A stretch of DNA of 64,000 nt from Zea mays (taxonomy: Eukaryota > Streptophyta > Magnoliopsida > Poales > Poaceae), in NCBI RefSeq assembly GCF_902167145.1, contig NC_050102.1, positions 8,556,850-8,620,849 of the forward strand, read 5' to 3'. Both the position numbers and the translations under genes were made by a program. Below are positions 8,958 to 20,902 of this stretch, one piece after another; the stretch's first letter is position 1, and each line of letters opens with the position of its first letter. The notes below the pieces were generated by a model. It made no database searches. It worked only from the letters and a program-made list of their open reading frames with translations, and was not told the DNA's origin.

Positions 8958-10180
8958 GTGAAGAGCCCGGATCTGCTCTGTCATGAGGTCTTTGGGCGGG
9001 TGTTGTCTCGCGAGGTGTAGCGAGCCAAGATCTGGTCGCCTGGTAGATTTCGTGTATCTGCTCGTATCGGTAGCTTTTGCTGTTAATCGTGAGAATGTTT
9101 TGTGGGAAGTCTCTTTGACCTTAGTACACTGATCCCATCGGGGTAATGATATGTATGGAATATGGATGCTGTATATGTTTCTAATATTCTTGCTATGGTT
9201 GATTTGGGCATGACGTTGATTTAGTAATGGTATTTCTATGATTATGTTTTTTGTTCTAACTTTGGGTTAACGTTAGACATTGAACTCTGAACTGCACATA
9301 CGGTTAGAGCTAGACCGAGAACTATTGTTAATCAGTAGCTATTCATGTAGAGAACATCATTCTTCTTTGGTTCCCTGCAATTTTTATGATTTTCTGTTTT
9401 CTTCTTTGCTTCTTCACCCATCTGACATTGTGGTCTTCATTCTCTGTTTCCAGTTCAGGAGAGTTTCGAGAAGCTGAAATGGCTCCTAAAGGTAGACGCC
9501 TAACATTGCATATTTCCATGGGTGCTGTATACTTATCAAGAATGCCCTGTGTCAACCTATAAATTGGTATATGACTATAAGTTGAGTTTCTGTGTCATGC
9601 ATTTCCTTTTTTTGTTTTTGTGTCACCATTGTTGAATTGTATTAGGTATTAGTAGGTATTTCTACATTTAGCTCTCTGATTTAACCACCCCCTGTTTGAT
9701 GTACTTGCGCCTTGACTAGAACATGTGAAATTGTGAATCATCTCTATTTGTTTGTTTACTCGTGCCTTGACCGGAACATGTGAATTATCTGAAGGGAGGG
9801 GTATAGAATTAGCAAACTACTGCATTGTCTCTTAAATACAGATAGGATGTGCAATGCAATGTTATCAATGCATATTGTAATAAATTGATTGCTATGCACA
9901 GTCTGTCTATTTTATTGCACAATCACCATGCACAAATTCATAAACTACTATTCGATAGGCTTACTGTAATAGTGTACTGTATTCATGACCTGACTATTTT
10001 ATCTATGCACAAAGCTATAATTATCTGCTCCTACCAAGAATTATCTAAAGGGTGGGTATATAATTAGCAAACTATAATTACCGCATTGTCTCCTAAATAT
10101 AGATAGGATATGTAATGCAATGTTACCAATACATATTGTAGTATATTATTTACTATGCACATATATTATTTACTATGCTC

Positions 10181-10304
10181 CGCGAGGGTGACCGTGTACG
10201 AGAAGGAGAACTGCCTCGGCGGGCACGCAAGGACCATGGCCGTCGAGGACGCCGATGCCGCCGGCACCATGCAGCTCGACTTCGGCTTCATGGTCTTCAA
10301 CCGG
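10181..10304 (+). pseudogene. Exon fragment of a cyclopropane-fatty-acid-synthase-like gene, copy 2
   Basis: This is the same exon as at 4824-4947, with VTVYEKENCLGGHARTM and LDFGFMVFNR and the same donor (CGG|GTACGT). Differences include Y to C before LGGH, T to A after it, and T to G and V to M before QLDFGF. The frame is open but the piece is only part of the FAD-binding domain, so no activity is expected. Confidence 0.65.
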
Positions 10305-10504
10305 GTACGTACACATACATGTAGTAATGATACTATAATATAGAAGTGTGTCGCGATGGTCTCTTCTTGTGCGCGTCTACATCATATCCACGAGCATTCT
10401 GTGCCGTTCAGTATAAAGTACATATATATTTATTATGTTAAACTTTGGCTTGTGGACGAATTACTTACTATGTTCCAACGACTCGAGTAGTGTTTGTCTG
10501 TTGC

Positions 10505-10801
10505 TCATTTCCACCAAAAATCCTCGCCATACTAAAACCTGATATCTTGCATTGGGACGCAAAAATCCATGATTATTGGCGAGCGCTCTCAGCAGCTGAC
10601 CAAGCGCAGGCTTCTACCCCGGACGTCGATGAGGAGTGCAAACGGGCGCTCACTCCATTGGGTTTCTCCAGCGAAGACGCCGAGAAGATGCTGAAGAAAG
10701 TGTTTGGCTGGACCCACTCGCCGGACTGGAGCGAGGAGAGGGAGAAGGAGGTTCCGACCGCCGAGGCGGTAGCTGGAGTGCTGGGGTCATGCGATCCGTA
10801 G
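10505..10801 (+). pseudogene. Exon fragment resembling an mTERF-like plant protein, copy 2
   Basis: This duplicates 5148-5444, with PPKILAILKPDILHWDAKIH retained and a few amino acid changes (SVAD to SAAD, DVEK to DAEK, KAFG to KVFG, SPYW to SPDW). It ends at the same TAG. The frame is open in both copies, but truncation at the same point shows that the break predates the duplication. Identification is tentative, as for copy 1. Confidence 0.45.
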
Positions 10802-11184
10802 CAAGGGACTTTTCTAGGCTCACGAGATGTAGTAGCAACATCCAAATTCAGAACTAGATTCACCCATTATGCTATTTAACTCCGAAAGGCGACAGTACGC
10901 CTCTGCTTCAACCTCTTTGATGTTTCCTTTTCATGTTGTCTTATAGGATGACATTTTTTGCTCGATTTGGTCGCTACTCATCTGTAGCGGGGAAATGTTC
11001 TTTATGCTTAATGACTTTTGCTTACAAAATAGTGTTGGCACCTCCACACTCCTCTACAGGTTGCAGCAGCCCCCAACTGACTTTTTTCTATGCTCTGCCA
11101 GCGGGAGATATACAGGTATGTTGCTATGTCATAGTTACTATGTATTTTTATAGTTATTACCTGGTTGAGAACCTCATGTGCTGT

Positions 11185-13450
11185 CCTAAAAGCTCTATCA
11201 TTAGAGTAATTATTATTGTATAACCTAATAATTTTAGAAAGGAATGTCAATTCTAAATTTGTACGCCTAGATGCATCCCCTTTTAGTTATTTGAACGTTG
11301 ACAATTCTAAAAGCTCTCAAGCAGGGAACTCTTATTTTGTAGTGAAATCTCTTAAAGAGAAGAAAAAGGTAATTAAGTGATCGTAGAGGGTTGGAAGCCA
11401 TGTCCACAACTTTTCTTACAACTGAAGTATGAAGCTTAATGGCTATAAGAATATTGGACTAGCATATCCTTCACTCTTAATGGATGTAAGTCAATTGCTG
11501 CTTGAGTATTTAGTATAACTTTTAGTTCTGGTAAGCCTGCTTATGACTGTAATCACTTGCAAGACTCAGTCACTAACAATAATGTGACTAGCTTGCTGCA
11601 GGTTGTTGTTGTTTTTGTATGATATATCGTGTATATTATTGTTCGTGTCGTATCAAACGTTGACGAGGGACTCGACAACCTCAAACAAATTAAACCAAAG
11701 TGTTACAGGAGCTGTTATAGAAGAGAACTGCTCCACCTCAAATGATTGCACCCATGAATGTGCACTCCCTTTTCTATCGAAGAGATTACTTGCAGCTAAA
11801 ATTAAGTTTTGTTAGTGCTGAAAGATCTTTCACTAATAATTTACGTTGCTCTATATGTTTGTTCTACAGTTTTGCTTGCTTGTGTCACTATGAAATTTAA
11901 AATTCTAGAGGAACCGAAGCTGGGGAGAGCATGGAAGTTTTTATCACCAATGTCTGAAATAGTCGACTTGAAGAAGCTGTTTGCTCCATCAACCATTGCA
12001 GTGGTACACTGGTTTGATGACTTGTTAGCTCTATTTCAATATCATGATTATTTTTTGCGCTGCAACCCGATGATAGTTGATGCGACCATTATATTTGCAA
12101 GATATCTATGCAGAGCTTGCAGTGAGCTTGAAAATATTAGAGGTTCTTAAAATTCTTAATAGTATAGAAGAGGCACCAGAGCATCTAATATTATGTTTTT
12201 GTTGCAAATTGAAATGTCTGGTTGTCATATAGTGAAGTTATGATAAGCACTTTGATTTGTACAATTGTTGATTAGTACTAATGGATTTGCCTATTGGTAT
12301 GGACAGTATATGGGCTCATCGTGACATAATACGGAGACCTGGAAGACCCCATCAGTCTCTGGCGAAAGCAAGCAGACGATTAGCTAATCAAAGCACATAT
12401 ACCAATTAACCACTCAGACCAAAGTGAGTTGTGCATACTGTGAGCTTGTGTTTGACTACTTTCTAAATGACTTATTTTGGGTTAGTTGTTGTGGTTGTTT
12501 ACTTGTGGTTCATAATAACAACTACAATTGCTTAGCGTGGGCTTTCACCTGCCAATAGTGTAATTGTTGAGCTTGTTTAATTATTACAAAAATATTTTTT
12601 GGTAGTACTTTAGTGGAGGGATGCCACCCATATGCATAGGATCTATGGAAATCAGTAAAAATAAACAAGTTAACATTTCAAGGTGTGAAGTTATATGGAT
12701 GTTGCAAGGTAAAGATACAAGGCCAGGGTCACATGATCTTATTTCAAATACGTTCTTTGCTGTGTGGTTAGATTTATGTGATAAACTGATATTAAAATGA
12801 ATCAGTAGTTTACAATAGTTAGTCGACTCAGTTCTGCTCATGAAGTAATCTTCATAAATTGCCATATAAATAAGGGGTACTATATTTTCCAGGAATATTG
12901 AAACCGAATAAATTTAGTACTATAATGTTCACTGTTAACTTTTAGCAATGTTTATATGGATTTCATGGATTATCCCATGGTGTAGTCATAATTTTCAAAA
13001 AACAGAAACCCTACACTTGATGTCAAAAACTAACCTTTCGTTACAGCTGCAGTCAATTCTAGGTGAAACCACTCCTTGGATAAAATAGATAAGTAGATTT
13101 GGATATATTGATATGGTCATGCTTGGTATAGAATTCATGTCAGAGGGGGACTCGAGAAGAGGTTTCATGCCTGATTCAACATTGGGTAGTGGAGGCAAAG
13201 TTGGTGTGGATGTGTTTTGTGTATGTACATTAAATGCCCCTCAAATTTAGATTTGTATTTAAGCTTCTTGTGCATAGTTTGCCAGTAAATTTCAGCCAAC
13301 TGCATGTATTGCAAACCATGAGCAAAAGTTCCTTAGATTTTTTTGTCCCTTCATTGCAACCTGTTCACTGACAATGTTCTTTTTGTTGTAGCTACGGTGG
13401 GTATGGGAATGGAGGTCGTTGGTGCTGAAACAACATTAACAGAGGTCAAA
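11185..13450. other. Unassigned DNA downstream of cassette copy 2
   Basis: About 2.3 kb of AT-rich DNA. Frames of up to 113 codons (11809-12150, plus) show no domain I know. Two exon-like snippets on the plus strand are weak: MSEGDSRRGFMPDSTLGSGG near 13138-13197 and a Gly/Tyr-rich piece (SYGGYGNGG) after TGTTGTAG near 13391. They could be further captured fragments. No transposon ends were seen before 13451. Confidence 0.35.
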
Positions 13451-14262
13451 TCCCTACTACTATTAAGCATGTAGTGTAGACTCCTAGCGCTACCACGTCC
13501 CCGCCTCCCCCTCCGCGCACGCGCCCGCCCACCCTGCTCCACGCCCATCCCCTTTGATATGGTCAATCATAATACGGTCTCTTCTTCCTTTGATATATAG
13601 ATTTAGGGGTTTGGCTCCACCTCCCGCGCCTGATCCGGGCCGTCCTTTTTTCTCTTCTCTCTTTTTCCTTAATAAATATTTAATCGATTTCTATTTAGGT
13701 TTTTAGGGAGAATATGGAGATAGAAGTCTCGCATGCATTGTTAACTAATTGGTCTCACATGCATTGTTAACCAATTAGAGATATTTACTTTTACCAGCAT
13801 TTGTGTTGTGATAGCTATTTTTAGTCTAATGTTTTAGGTCAAAGGGCCATACTTCATAGCTATTCCCCCCTCAATGTTTCAAGTTAAAGGGCCTAAGAGT
13901 ATTGGAGCACTCTATGTTACCTGCTAGGCGCCAACTATTCAAAATTGACTCTAGGGTAGTAGATAATTTTCCTTGTCGAGTTTTATTTTGGTATATGTAA
14001 CTTTGTAATTGGGCCTAAGCGTATTGAAGCACTCTAAGTTAACAGGTGCTTGAAGCTGATGATGGAATTATACAGCTTGGATGAATAAACCTTTGTTGTA
14101 GTGACATAAGGAGTTTCGAAACTGCAAGGAATTTTAAATTTGAATATTTTTCAGTGAGATGTTGAGGTTGATAATATATGCGTTTTCGTTTTTAATCTTT
14201 GTGCACTAATATTTTGTATAAAGTAGTTTGTTCACCGTTGCAACGCACGGGCACATACCTAG
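13451..14262 (+). mobile_element. Non-autonomous Helitron-like element
   Basis: The 812-bp segment starts TCCCTACTACTATTAAGC after an A and ends CACCGTTGCAACGCACGGGC.. ACATACCTAG before a T. A 5' TC, a 3' CTAG (CTRR), a short GC-rich stem (CCGT..ACGG) just before the end and insertion between A and T are the hallmarks of Helitrons. The CGTTGCAACGCACGGGC terminus is common in grass copies. There is no terminal inverted repeat and no target duplication, as expected. No Rep/helicase coding is present. The 5' end could alternatively lie further upstream, which would include the gene fragments. Confidence 0.7.
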
Positions 14263-14711
14263 TTAAATAATATGTCATCGAGTATATAACTTCCTTTCAA
14301 CTAGCAAGTCCTGGTGCTATTACATAAATGCAGTCCTGGATGTTAGGTACATTCCAAGTTTAATAGGTGAATCAATTCCTATTCTAATGTAATTCATCTT
14401 CACTACTCAAAGTACTCGTGATCAATAATCCTAGTATACACACATATATATACACACACTCTAGCCAACTTCATGCTTATGTGTATGGGTTTAGGTTGTC
14501 AAATTTGGAAGTATTTCCATGTTGGATGGAGTGAAGCTTTGTTGTGCACAGATAACAATTGCATAAGACTGAGGCGCATGAGGCAAATGAAATTGAGTTT
14601 GGAAGGCAATTGTGCCTCCATAATTGCAACGGAGAGTTCCTACAGAGAGAGCACCAGCCCCAAGTTTCTGGGCTATTTGGAGAGCCCTCACCAAATAATC
14701 TTTCGGTTTTA

Positions 14712-15083
14712 GAGCAACTCCAGTAGTTCTCTAATAGACTTCCTAAATCATCAATTTAAGTAGTTAACACAAAAACTCATCTCCAACAGTTCTAAATGAA
14801 CTTTCTAAATTTAACAACTTCTCATCTAACCTTATTTCCTCTCTACATTTGGCAACCATTTAGTAACTCCCTAAACAAAAATGTTTATTGCATTATGTAG
14901 ATAATGAAGGTAATTGATGACATTTGTGACTTTATTTTTTTATGTGGATAGATACAAAACAAAACTACAACCTATATTTAGAGAACTATTGGAGAACTCA
15001 CATTTTTTTACTCTCAAAGTTATTTAGCAACTTCTTAAATCTATGATTTAGAGAGCTAAAATTTACATAACTATTGGAGTTGC
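14712..15083. mobile_element. MITE, PIF/Harbinger-like (TTA target duplication)
   Basis: The 372-bp element starts GAGCAACTCCAGTAG and ends CTATTGGAGTTGC, near-perfect inverted termini, flanked by TTA at 14709-14711 and 15084-15086. The inside is AT-rich and non-coding, with a second internal ATCTCCAACAG motif. Superfamily assignment rests on the 3-bp TTA duplication. Confidence 0.8.
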
Positions 15084-15086
15084 TTA

Positions 15087-15674
15087 GGGTGGTAAATAGA
15101 ACATATAGACAGATGAGATAGGGGTTCCATGGTCATGTCAATATTGCTTCCTTTCTCATGAGATTGTTAAAGCCTGCATTTGTTTATTTTTAAGCTACGA
15201 ATTGAATCATCGTACGAATGAACATATCATTATCTTATCCATTTAGTTTAAAAAATAATAACATATAACAAAAGCACCCAATCCACCAGGATCAGGATCA
15301 TAAGAGCACAAATCGGAGATGACAAGACATAAGCCCTAAGGGCATTTGTTGATACCACCATATTGAAGGTCTTTGCTAGAAACGATCAACCTTCAGGAGA
15401 GACATGCCTCAGGACCACCATATTGAAGAGAACCTTAATAAGCCCTCACCACGTCTTGATAAAGGCCCACGACGAAAAATGGGTGGTATGTAAAAGGCCT
15501 CTATACCTTTGAGATGTTATGTCATGTAAACTCGAGATATTCGAGAATAGCCCTTGTAGGTTAATTAGGGGCAAAAGAAAACAATCAAAAATTATAATTG
15601 TGCGCTATAAACGAGATGATGGTCATTAGTAAAGGATACAATAACTCTGGCTCGAAACTTTAGACATTATCGCC
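15087..15674. other. AT-rich DNA, no feature recognised
   Basis: About 590 bp between two MITEs. No frame with a domain, no terminal repeats and no RNA gene were seen. Confidence 0.5.
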
Positions 15675-15677
15675 TTA

Positions 15678-15873
15678 GAACATGTATAACTTAGAGCCCT
15701 GGATTGGTTTTTTAAGATACACGAGATAGCTAAAAGATTGCATAATATAACCTGGAGTATGTATAGAGAGTCGTAAAGAGACTGACGCTTCGCGAAGAGT
15801 GTCTCCTATTTTTTTCACTTAGCCCCTAAAGAGCTCTCAAGAAATTTCATAATTAATGGGGTTGTACATGTCC
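15678..15873. mobile_element. Diverged MITE related to the one at 42082-42309
   Basis: Termini GAACATGTATAAC and GTTGTACATGTCC form an imperfect inverted repeat, flanked by TTA at 15675-15677 and 15874-15876. The right half (CGAAGAGTGTCTCC ... TTAATGGGGTTGTACATG) matches the right half of the element at 42082-42309, so both come from one PIF/Harbinger-like family. Confidence 0.65.
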
Positions 15874-15876
15874 TTA

Positions 15877-16340
15877 TTAGTAACTGAGCTCTTCCCTAGT
15901 GACAGCTCAAGACGTCTAGCCCTCGCTCAGTTGGGGCGCATTATGGTCAGTGGAGAAACTAGTATAAATATCTAGGGGGACTTCGTTAACCTCTATACAG
16001 GTTTAGCCTTTCCTCAGGATACATGCATGTAAAAAATTTCTAGATAAATATTAAGAGGCCATCTACAGGTCTGAAGGAACTAGAGCCCCCAACCCCGTCC
16101 CACAATGGATTTTGCCCTGATTATGATGGATGGAACGATGATTGCTAACCAATCAACATCAGTAGTAATACGAATGGTATAATAATATTCCATGGCAATC
16201 AACACTACTAATCTTTTCATAGCAGTTGTTATTTTGTAACAAATATGTTTATTTTATAATTAATCTTACTCTAATCAACATCAATTAAAAACAAGTAGAC
16301 TACTGATCCATAAACAACACTAATCATGATTATAATTACT
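15877..16340. other. AT-rich intergenic DNA, no feature recognised
   Basis: Nothing supportable was seen here beyond short low-complexity stretches. Confidence 0.45.
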
Positions 16341-16349
16341 CTTGGCACA

Positions 16350-16865
16350 ATTTATATATTACGGTGGGGGGAATGACCCCCGGACCCTGGAACCCACCAG
16401 TCAGTGAGCGCACAGAGAAAAGAGCCCCTGATTGTTGGGGTCCATTAGTCAGTTGGAAGAGGCAAATACGTCAACCCTGAAAGGACCCGCCCCTAGTCGA
16501 ACTCCACGGCACCGAGCCTAAGGTCGGGCGTGGCGGAACCTGACAAGGGGGGTCGGACGTGTCGGAAGAGAACCACTCGAGTGGATCCCACGCTCGACCC
16601 CGGACTGACCCGCCATAAATAACTGGCCGCATTAACTGCGCCTGGCACCGAGCCACAACGCGGGCGTCAGTCCGCCTCCCACTCATGACCTACGGACCCG
16701 TCGGGCCGCATATCGTTCATGTTCTACGAGCCCTCGAATTGCGGCGCATTAATGGCCCGGGTGCCTCTCAACTTGTGGATCACTTATGGCGTATCGAACT
16801 AGGCTTGAGTGTGCAGACCTCTCGTAGGGCATTACACGACAGGGTGTGCCGAACCCCAGGCTATG
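16350..16865. repeat. Old GC-rich repeat fragment, host site of element C (left part)
   Basis: Composition changes sharply from AT-rich to GC-rich DNA at about 16360 (GGTGGGGGGAATGACCCCCGG) and runs to the CTATG target site. It continues on the far side of element C (38545-38601 and, after a hAT element, 39133 to about 39290). It looks like part of an LTR of another retrotransposon, but I cannot name it. Short frames (16471-16686, 16685-16900) carry no domain. Confidence 0.45.
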
Positions 16866-18338
16866 TGAAAGGATCACGATGCCCAAGAGGGGGGGGGTGA
16901 ATTGGGCTTTTCTAAAAATCAACACTAATTAAAACCTAAGCAAGAGCTAAACAAGAGCCCAACTTCACCCCAACAACTAGCACTAAGAAAATAATACTAG
17001 AAATGTAACAAAGCTAAGACAATGCTTCAAATACTTGCTAAACAAATACACAAAGTAAAGAGCTTGAATTAAGTGCGGAATGTAAAGCAAAGTTTAGAAG
17101 ACTCCTCCAATTTTTCCCGAGGTATCGAAGAGTCGGCACTCTCCACTAGTCCTCGTTGGAGCACCCGCGCAAGGGTATCGCTCCCCCTTGGTCCTCGCAA
17201 GAACCAAGTGCTCACTACGAGATGATCCTTTGCCACTCCGGCGCGGTGGATCCCTCGAGACCGTTTACAAACTTGAGTCGGGTCACCAACAAGATCTTCA
17301 CGGTGATCACCGAGCTCCCAACGCCACCAAGCCGTCTAGGTGATGCCGATCACCAAGAGTAACAAGCCGTAGACTTTCGCTTGACCAAGAGAAGCCTAAT
17401 GCAAGTGGTGTGTGCTCTAGGTGGCTCTCACTAGCGCTAATGAGGAACAAGCGCGGATTATGATTCTCTAATCTCCTCACTAGGCTCTTGGTGCTTGCAA
17501 TGCTCTAGCAATGTGCTGGAATAGATGTGGAGTGCAAGACATTGAATATGGTGGGTGGAGGTGGTATAAATAGCCCTCACCCACCAACTAGCCGTTACAG
17601 GCAAGTTACTGCGCGATGGCGCACCGGACAGTCCGGTGCGCCACCGGTGCGCCAACGGTCACTTCCAACGACTAGTTCTGACAGAGAGCCGTTGGACTCA
17701 TGGCGCACCGGACAGTGAATAGTCCACTGTCCGGTGCACACCGGACAGTCCGGTGAGGTGTCCGGTGTGCCACTAAAATTCAACTCTGAACACTGCGCTC
17801 TCGGGTTTCTGCGAAGGGAAGGCACTGCCGTGGACCAGCCTGGCCCCACCTGGCAGAGGGTGCACCGGACAGTCCGGTGCACACCGGACAGTCCGGTGCC
17901 CCTAAGCCAGAAACACTAAGTCTTGTTTTTCAGCTGATTTTCAAATCAGTTTTCGCTCTAACTTGTGTGTGAGTTCTAGAGTGACACCTAGCACTGTATA
18001 TGAGTGTGATTGGCACCAACACTACACTAGAACTCTCTTGGTCAAACTACTCATCGACAACCCCTCTTTATAGTACGGCTAAAAGAGAATAAAAGACCTA
18101 ACTAAATCGCGAGTGTCCACATCTCCTTGACACTCGGACTCCGTAGACCTTCACCTTTTGTTCCGTCGTTTTAGCTGTCGCTTCGAGTTCTTATTTCCGG
18201 GATTGTTTTCACCGTTGTAGTACTTCTACCTGTCATGCGACCTAACTTACCATTTGTCTCTGCAAAACACACGTTAGTCACATATAATATTACGTTGTCA
18301 TTAATCACTAAAACCAACCAGGAGCCTAGATGCTTTCA
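16866..18338 (-). repeat. 3' LTR of element C
   Basis: 1473 bp; on the minus strand it begins TGAAAGCATCTAGGCTCC and ends TCGTGATCCTTTCA. CACCGGAC/GTCCGGTG palindromes lie at about 17622-17899. It differs from the partner at 37074-38544 by about a dozen substitutions and one indel. Confidence 0.95.
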
Positions 18339-18354
18339 ATCTCCCCCTTTTTGG
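18339..18354 (-). other. Polypurine tract of element C
   Basis: On the minus strand the bases directly before the 3' LTR read CACCAAAAAGGGGGAGAT. This primes plus-strand DNA synthesis. Further CTCCCCCT copies (plus strand) at about 18712 and 18741 make the multiple polypurine tract seen in Sireviruses. Confidence 0.85.
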
Positions 18355-18778
18355 TGATTGATGACAACCCTACAAGTTTTGAGAGAGTAGTTTGTTTTGA
18401 AGATTCTGTCAATAGAAAGAATGGTTAGTTATACTCAGTAATCTTTGACAGAAAGAATGTGTACCATAATAATAAGAGTGAGCGCATACACATCATAAGA
18501 TTCTTGTTTATATAAAAGAGAAGGTAAATTAATGAAACAAGAGCTAGAAGACTGGTGATATGATATAAGGTGAAAACATAATACACACAGTCAATCATAC
18601 GCAACGAGAGTATATGACGAGTTTGTGAGCCAAAAACACATCAAGCTAGTACAGAGAGTAGCAGACACATATATTACATCAAAATGACTCTGACTCTCTA
18701 CTAACTCTCTAACTCCCCCTAGCTCTCACAACTCATATCTCTCCCCCTTTGGCGTCAAACACCAAAAGGGACCTGAAC

Positions 18779-20902
18779 CTAAACGCCTGAAGCAGGAGGA
18801 GGCGGCGGGGGCGCATCCGGTCGAGGTCGAGGTAGCAGAGCGAACGCCGATGGAGGGTCAGAGTCAGTCTCGGATCCAGGATCTGCGGTAGAAGCTGGAG
18901 CTGGTACTGACTCGGACAGAGGCCGCGCTACAGGAGCTACCGGAACAGAAGCGGTCACAGATACTGCCACAACGGTAGTGGTAACAGCAGATGCTGGTGG
19001 CACTGGCGGCTGCGAACAGACATAGCTGAGAACCGGAGAGGTGAACGCCAAAGTGACCGGCCGGAGCGGAGAGGTACCAACAGGGGGTCCTGACAAAATC
19101 GATGGCACCACTGGAGCGTGAAGCGGAGGAGGTGGAGCAGACTGAACCGGAGGTACTGAGACACCAGACTGCTGTAGCATGAGAGCCATGAATGCCCTAC
19201 TCTCAGCCCGATCCTGAAGTAGCTGCTGCTGAAGCGCATCCTGCCTGTCCTGCATGTTCTGAAACATCGAGAGCATCCTGTCGGATAAACGGGCCTGCTC
19301 GGCTGCCAGGTGAGCCTGCTGCTGGGTGAGAGTCTGGAGAATCGAAGCAAGAGCAGGGTCCATAGCCTGAGGATGAGGAGGGGCAGCACTAGAACTCCCA
19401 GCCTCATGATCATGTGAGCGTGGAGGCAGAGGAGGAACCCCAAAATCATCATCATCATCATCATCAGCTGTTGTACCCTGAGTGTCAAACTGTCGAAGAG
19501 CTGCATCCTCGGCCTGAGAGTCAAACACAGAAGCAGTAGCTGGCACAGGAATCTCAGGAGCAGGACGGTAAGATCCAAATACAAGGCGTGAGGCCTCAAG
19601 AGTGCTCTGAAATCGAGGTGGCTGAATCAGCTGCGCAAAGATGTGGCACAAGTAGTGAGCATAAGGTAGCTGCCGACGAGCATGAATCCCATCCAGAACG
19701 GTGTCCTCGATCTCACAGATCAGAAAGTCCACAACATCAAACTCAGAGTGGGATACCAGGGCACCAAGGAGCCAAAGCTGAATATGAGTGGTAGCCTCCC
19801 TGTATCCCATCCTCGGCAGGAGTGTCCGTCTGATGAGCTCATATAAGTACTTCGCTGCTGTAGTAAAGTCTGCTGGAGAACGTCGCGACCCATCTGTGAA
19901 AGGCGGGCGGAACAGAGCCGCGACGTGAGCTGTCCCTGGAGCCACACCGCCGTGAGGGCGACGCGGAGGGTCAGAAGAGCTGTAGCAGAGACTGTGAAGG
20001 CGAGTCGTCGATTCTGGGAATCCAAAGAGCTATCGGATCTGACTGGCAGTGATCGTGACATCCTCTCGCTCAAAGCGGAACCTCATCCAGTGATGATCCG
20101 GGTCAATCCAAACGGAGGCGTAGAAGACGCGGACCCACTCCTCAACATATCTGCCGCTGAGAGTCAGAAGGGTCAGGAGGCCAGGCAGATAGGTGAGATG
20201 CGCCTCAGACTCAGCACCGGCTGCAAGCAGAAAAGCTGGAAGATCCAAGAGGCGGTGCACTCGCAGCGCTATCTGAGCAGACATCTGAGCTCTGAAGAAT
20301 GACTCCTGAATCCGTGTGCTGAAAAGAACACCTGCTGCTGGGTCTCTCTGAGCAGGTAGCCAAGACTCCACGAGTACGTACCTGAACCGACGTACCCGTG
20401 CTGCAGTAGCACGCTGAAGATCAAACAGACGAGGATCCGAAACCAGAGGACGGACCTCAGTCTCATCACGCTCCCGGAAGCGAGGTGGAGGGACAGGAGG
20501 AGCTGAAGCGGGAGCGGGAGCAGGGGAAGCAGTGGAAGCTGGCGTAGAGGAGGTAGTGGGTATGGCTGTGGAGGTGGATGGAGCAATAGGAGTGACGGGA
20601 GCAGACAGAGTGGGTGGCGGAGTGGAAGCGGAGGTGTGAGAGGAGGAGCGAGACCGGGAGGTGAGACGACGAGCACGGAATGCAATCTGATCGGATGGAA
20701 TCTGCGGCTGATCTCCAAGTGCAGCCTGCGCAGCGGCTGCTGCAGCTGCTGCCGCTGCACGGGCCTCTCTGTCCGTACGCCGCTTCTTGCGGCCTTCTTG
20801 CTGCTCCAAATACACAGTCTTGCCCTTGACCTGCCTGAATGGGCGACGAGGGTCCTCATCATCGCCACCCCCTGACGCCGACGCATTCTTCGTGTGCGGC
20901 AT
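18779..20902 (-). pseudogene. Env-like ORF of element C, one in-frame stop
   Basis: From the ATG at 20902 the minus-strand frame runs 707 codons to 18779, broken by one TAG at 20030-20032; the parts before and after (290 codons and the rest) are in the same frame. The N-terminus is basic (GRKKRRTDREARA) with a ten-alanine run, followed by a Pro/Ser/Thr-rich stretch. A conserved globular segment (VEEWVRVFYASVWIDPDHHW ... ASQI) straddles the stop and resembles the putative plant transposon protein domain common in grass elements. A Gln-rich coiled-coil-like part (LTQQQAHLAAEQARLSDRM) and a Pro-rich tail follow. I see no clear signal peptide or membrane span, so env is a positional name; its role is unknown. 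An AG acceptor-like site lies 13 bases before the ATG. Confidence 0.75.

Larger units (their letters stand above)
8958..11184 (+). repeat. Gene-fragment cassette, copy 2 of the 2.2-kb direct duplication
   Basis: This matches 3599-5827 throughout, starting GTGAAGAGCCCGGA and ending ACCTCATGTGCTGT. Substitutions lie in exon-like and intron-like parts alike, with few indels, which fits a fairly recent duplication without obvious selection. Copy 2 has unique DNA on both sides. Copy 1 has an LTR terminus on its left. Confidence 0.9.

Noticed and set aside
11809..12150. 113-codon plus-strand frame downstream of cassette copy 2
   Set aside because: No known motif, AT-rich codons and no splice or leader context to support it; left as unassigned DNA.
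16866..18338. C-family LTR as a solo LTR
   Set aside because: A partner LTR at 37074-38544 with matching CTATG duplications proves a complete element with a nested insertion.
18955..19599. 214-codon frame overlapping the env-like ORF in another frame
   Set aside because: It is the shadow of the Ser/Pro/Ala-rich env-like coding sequence in another frame of the same strand.
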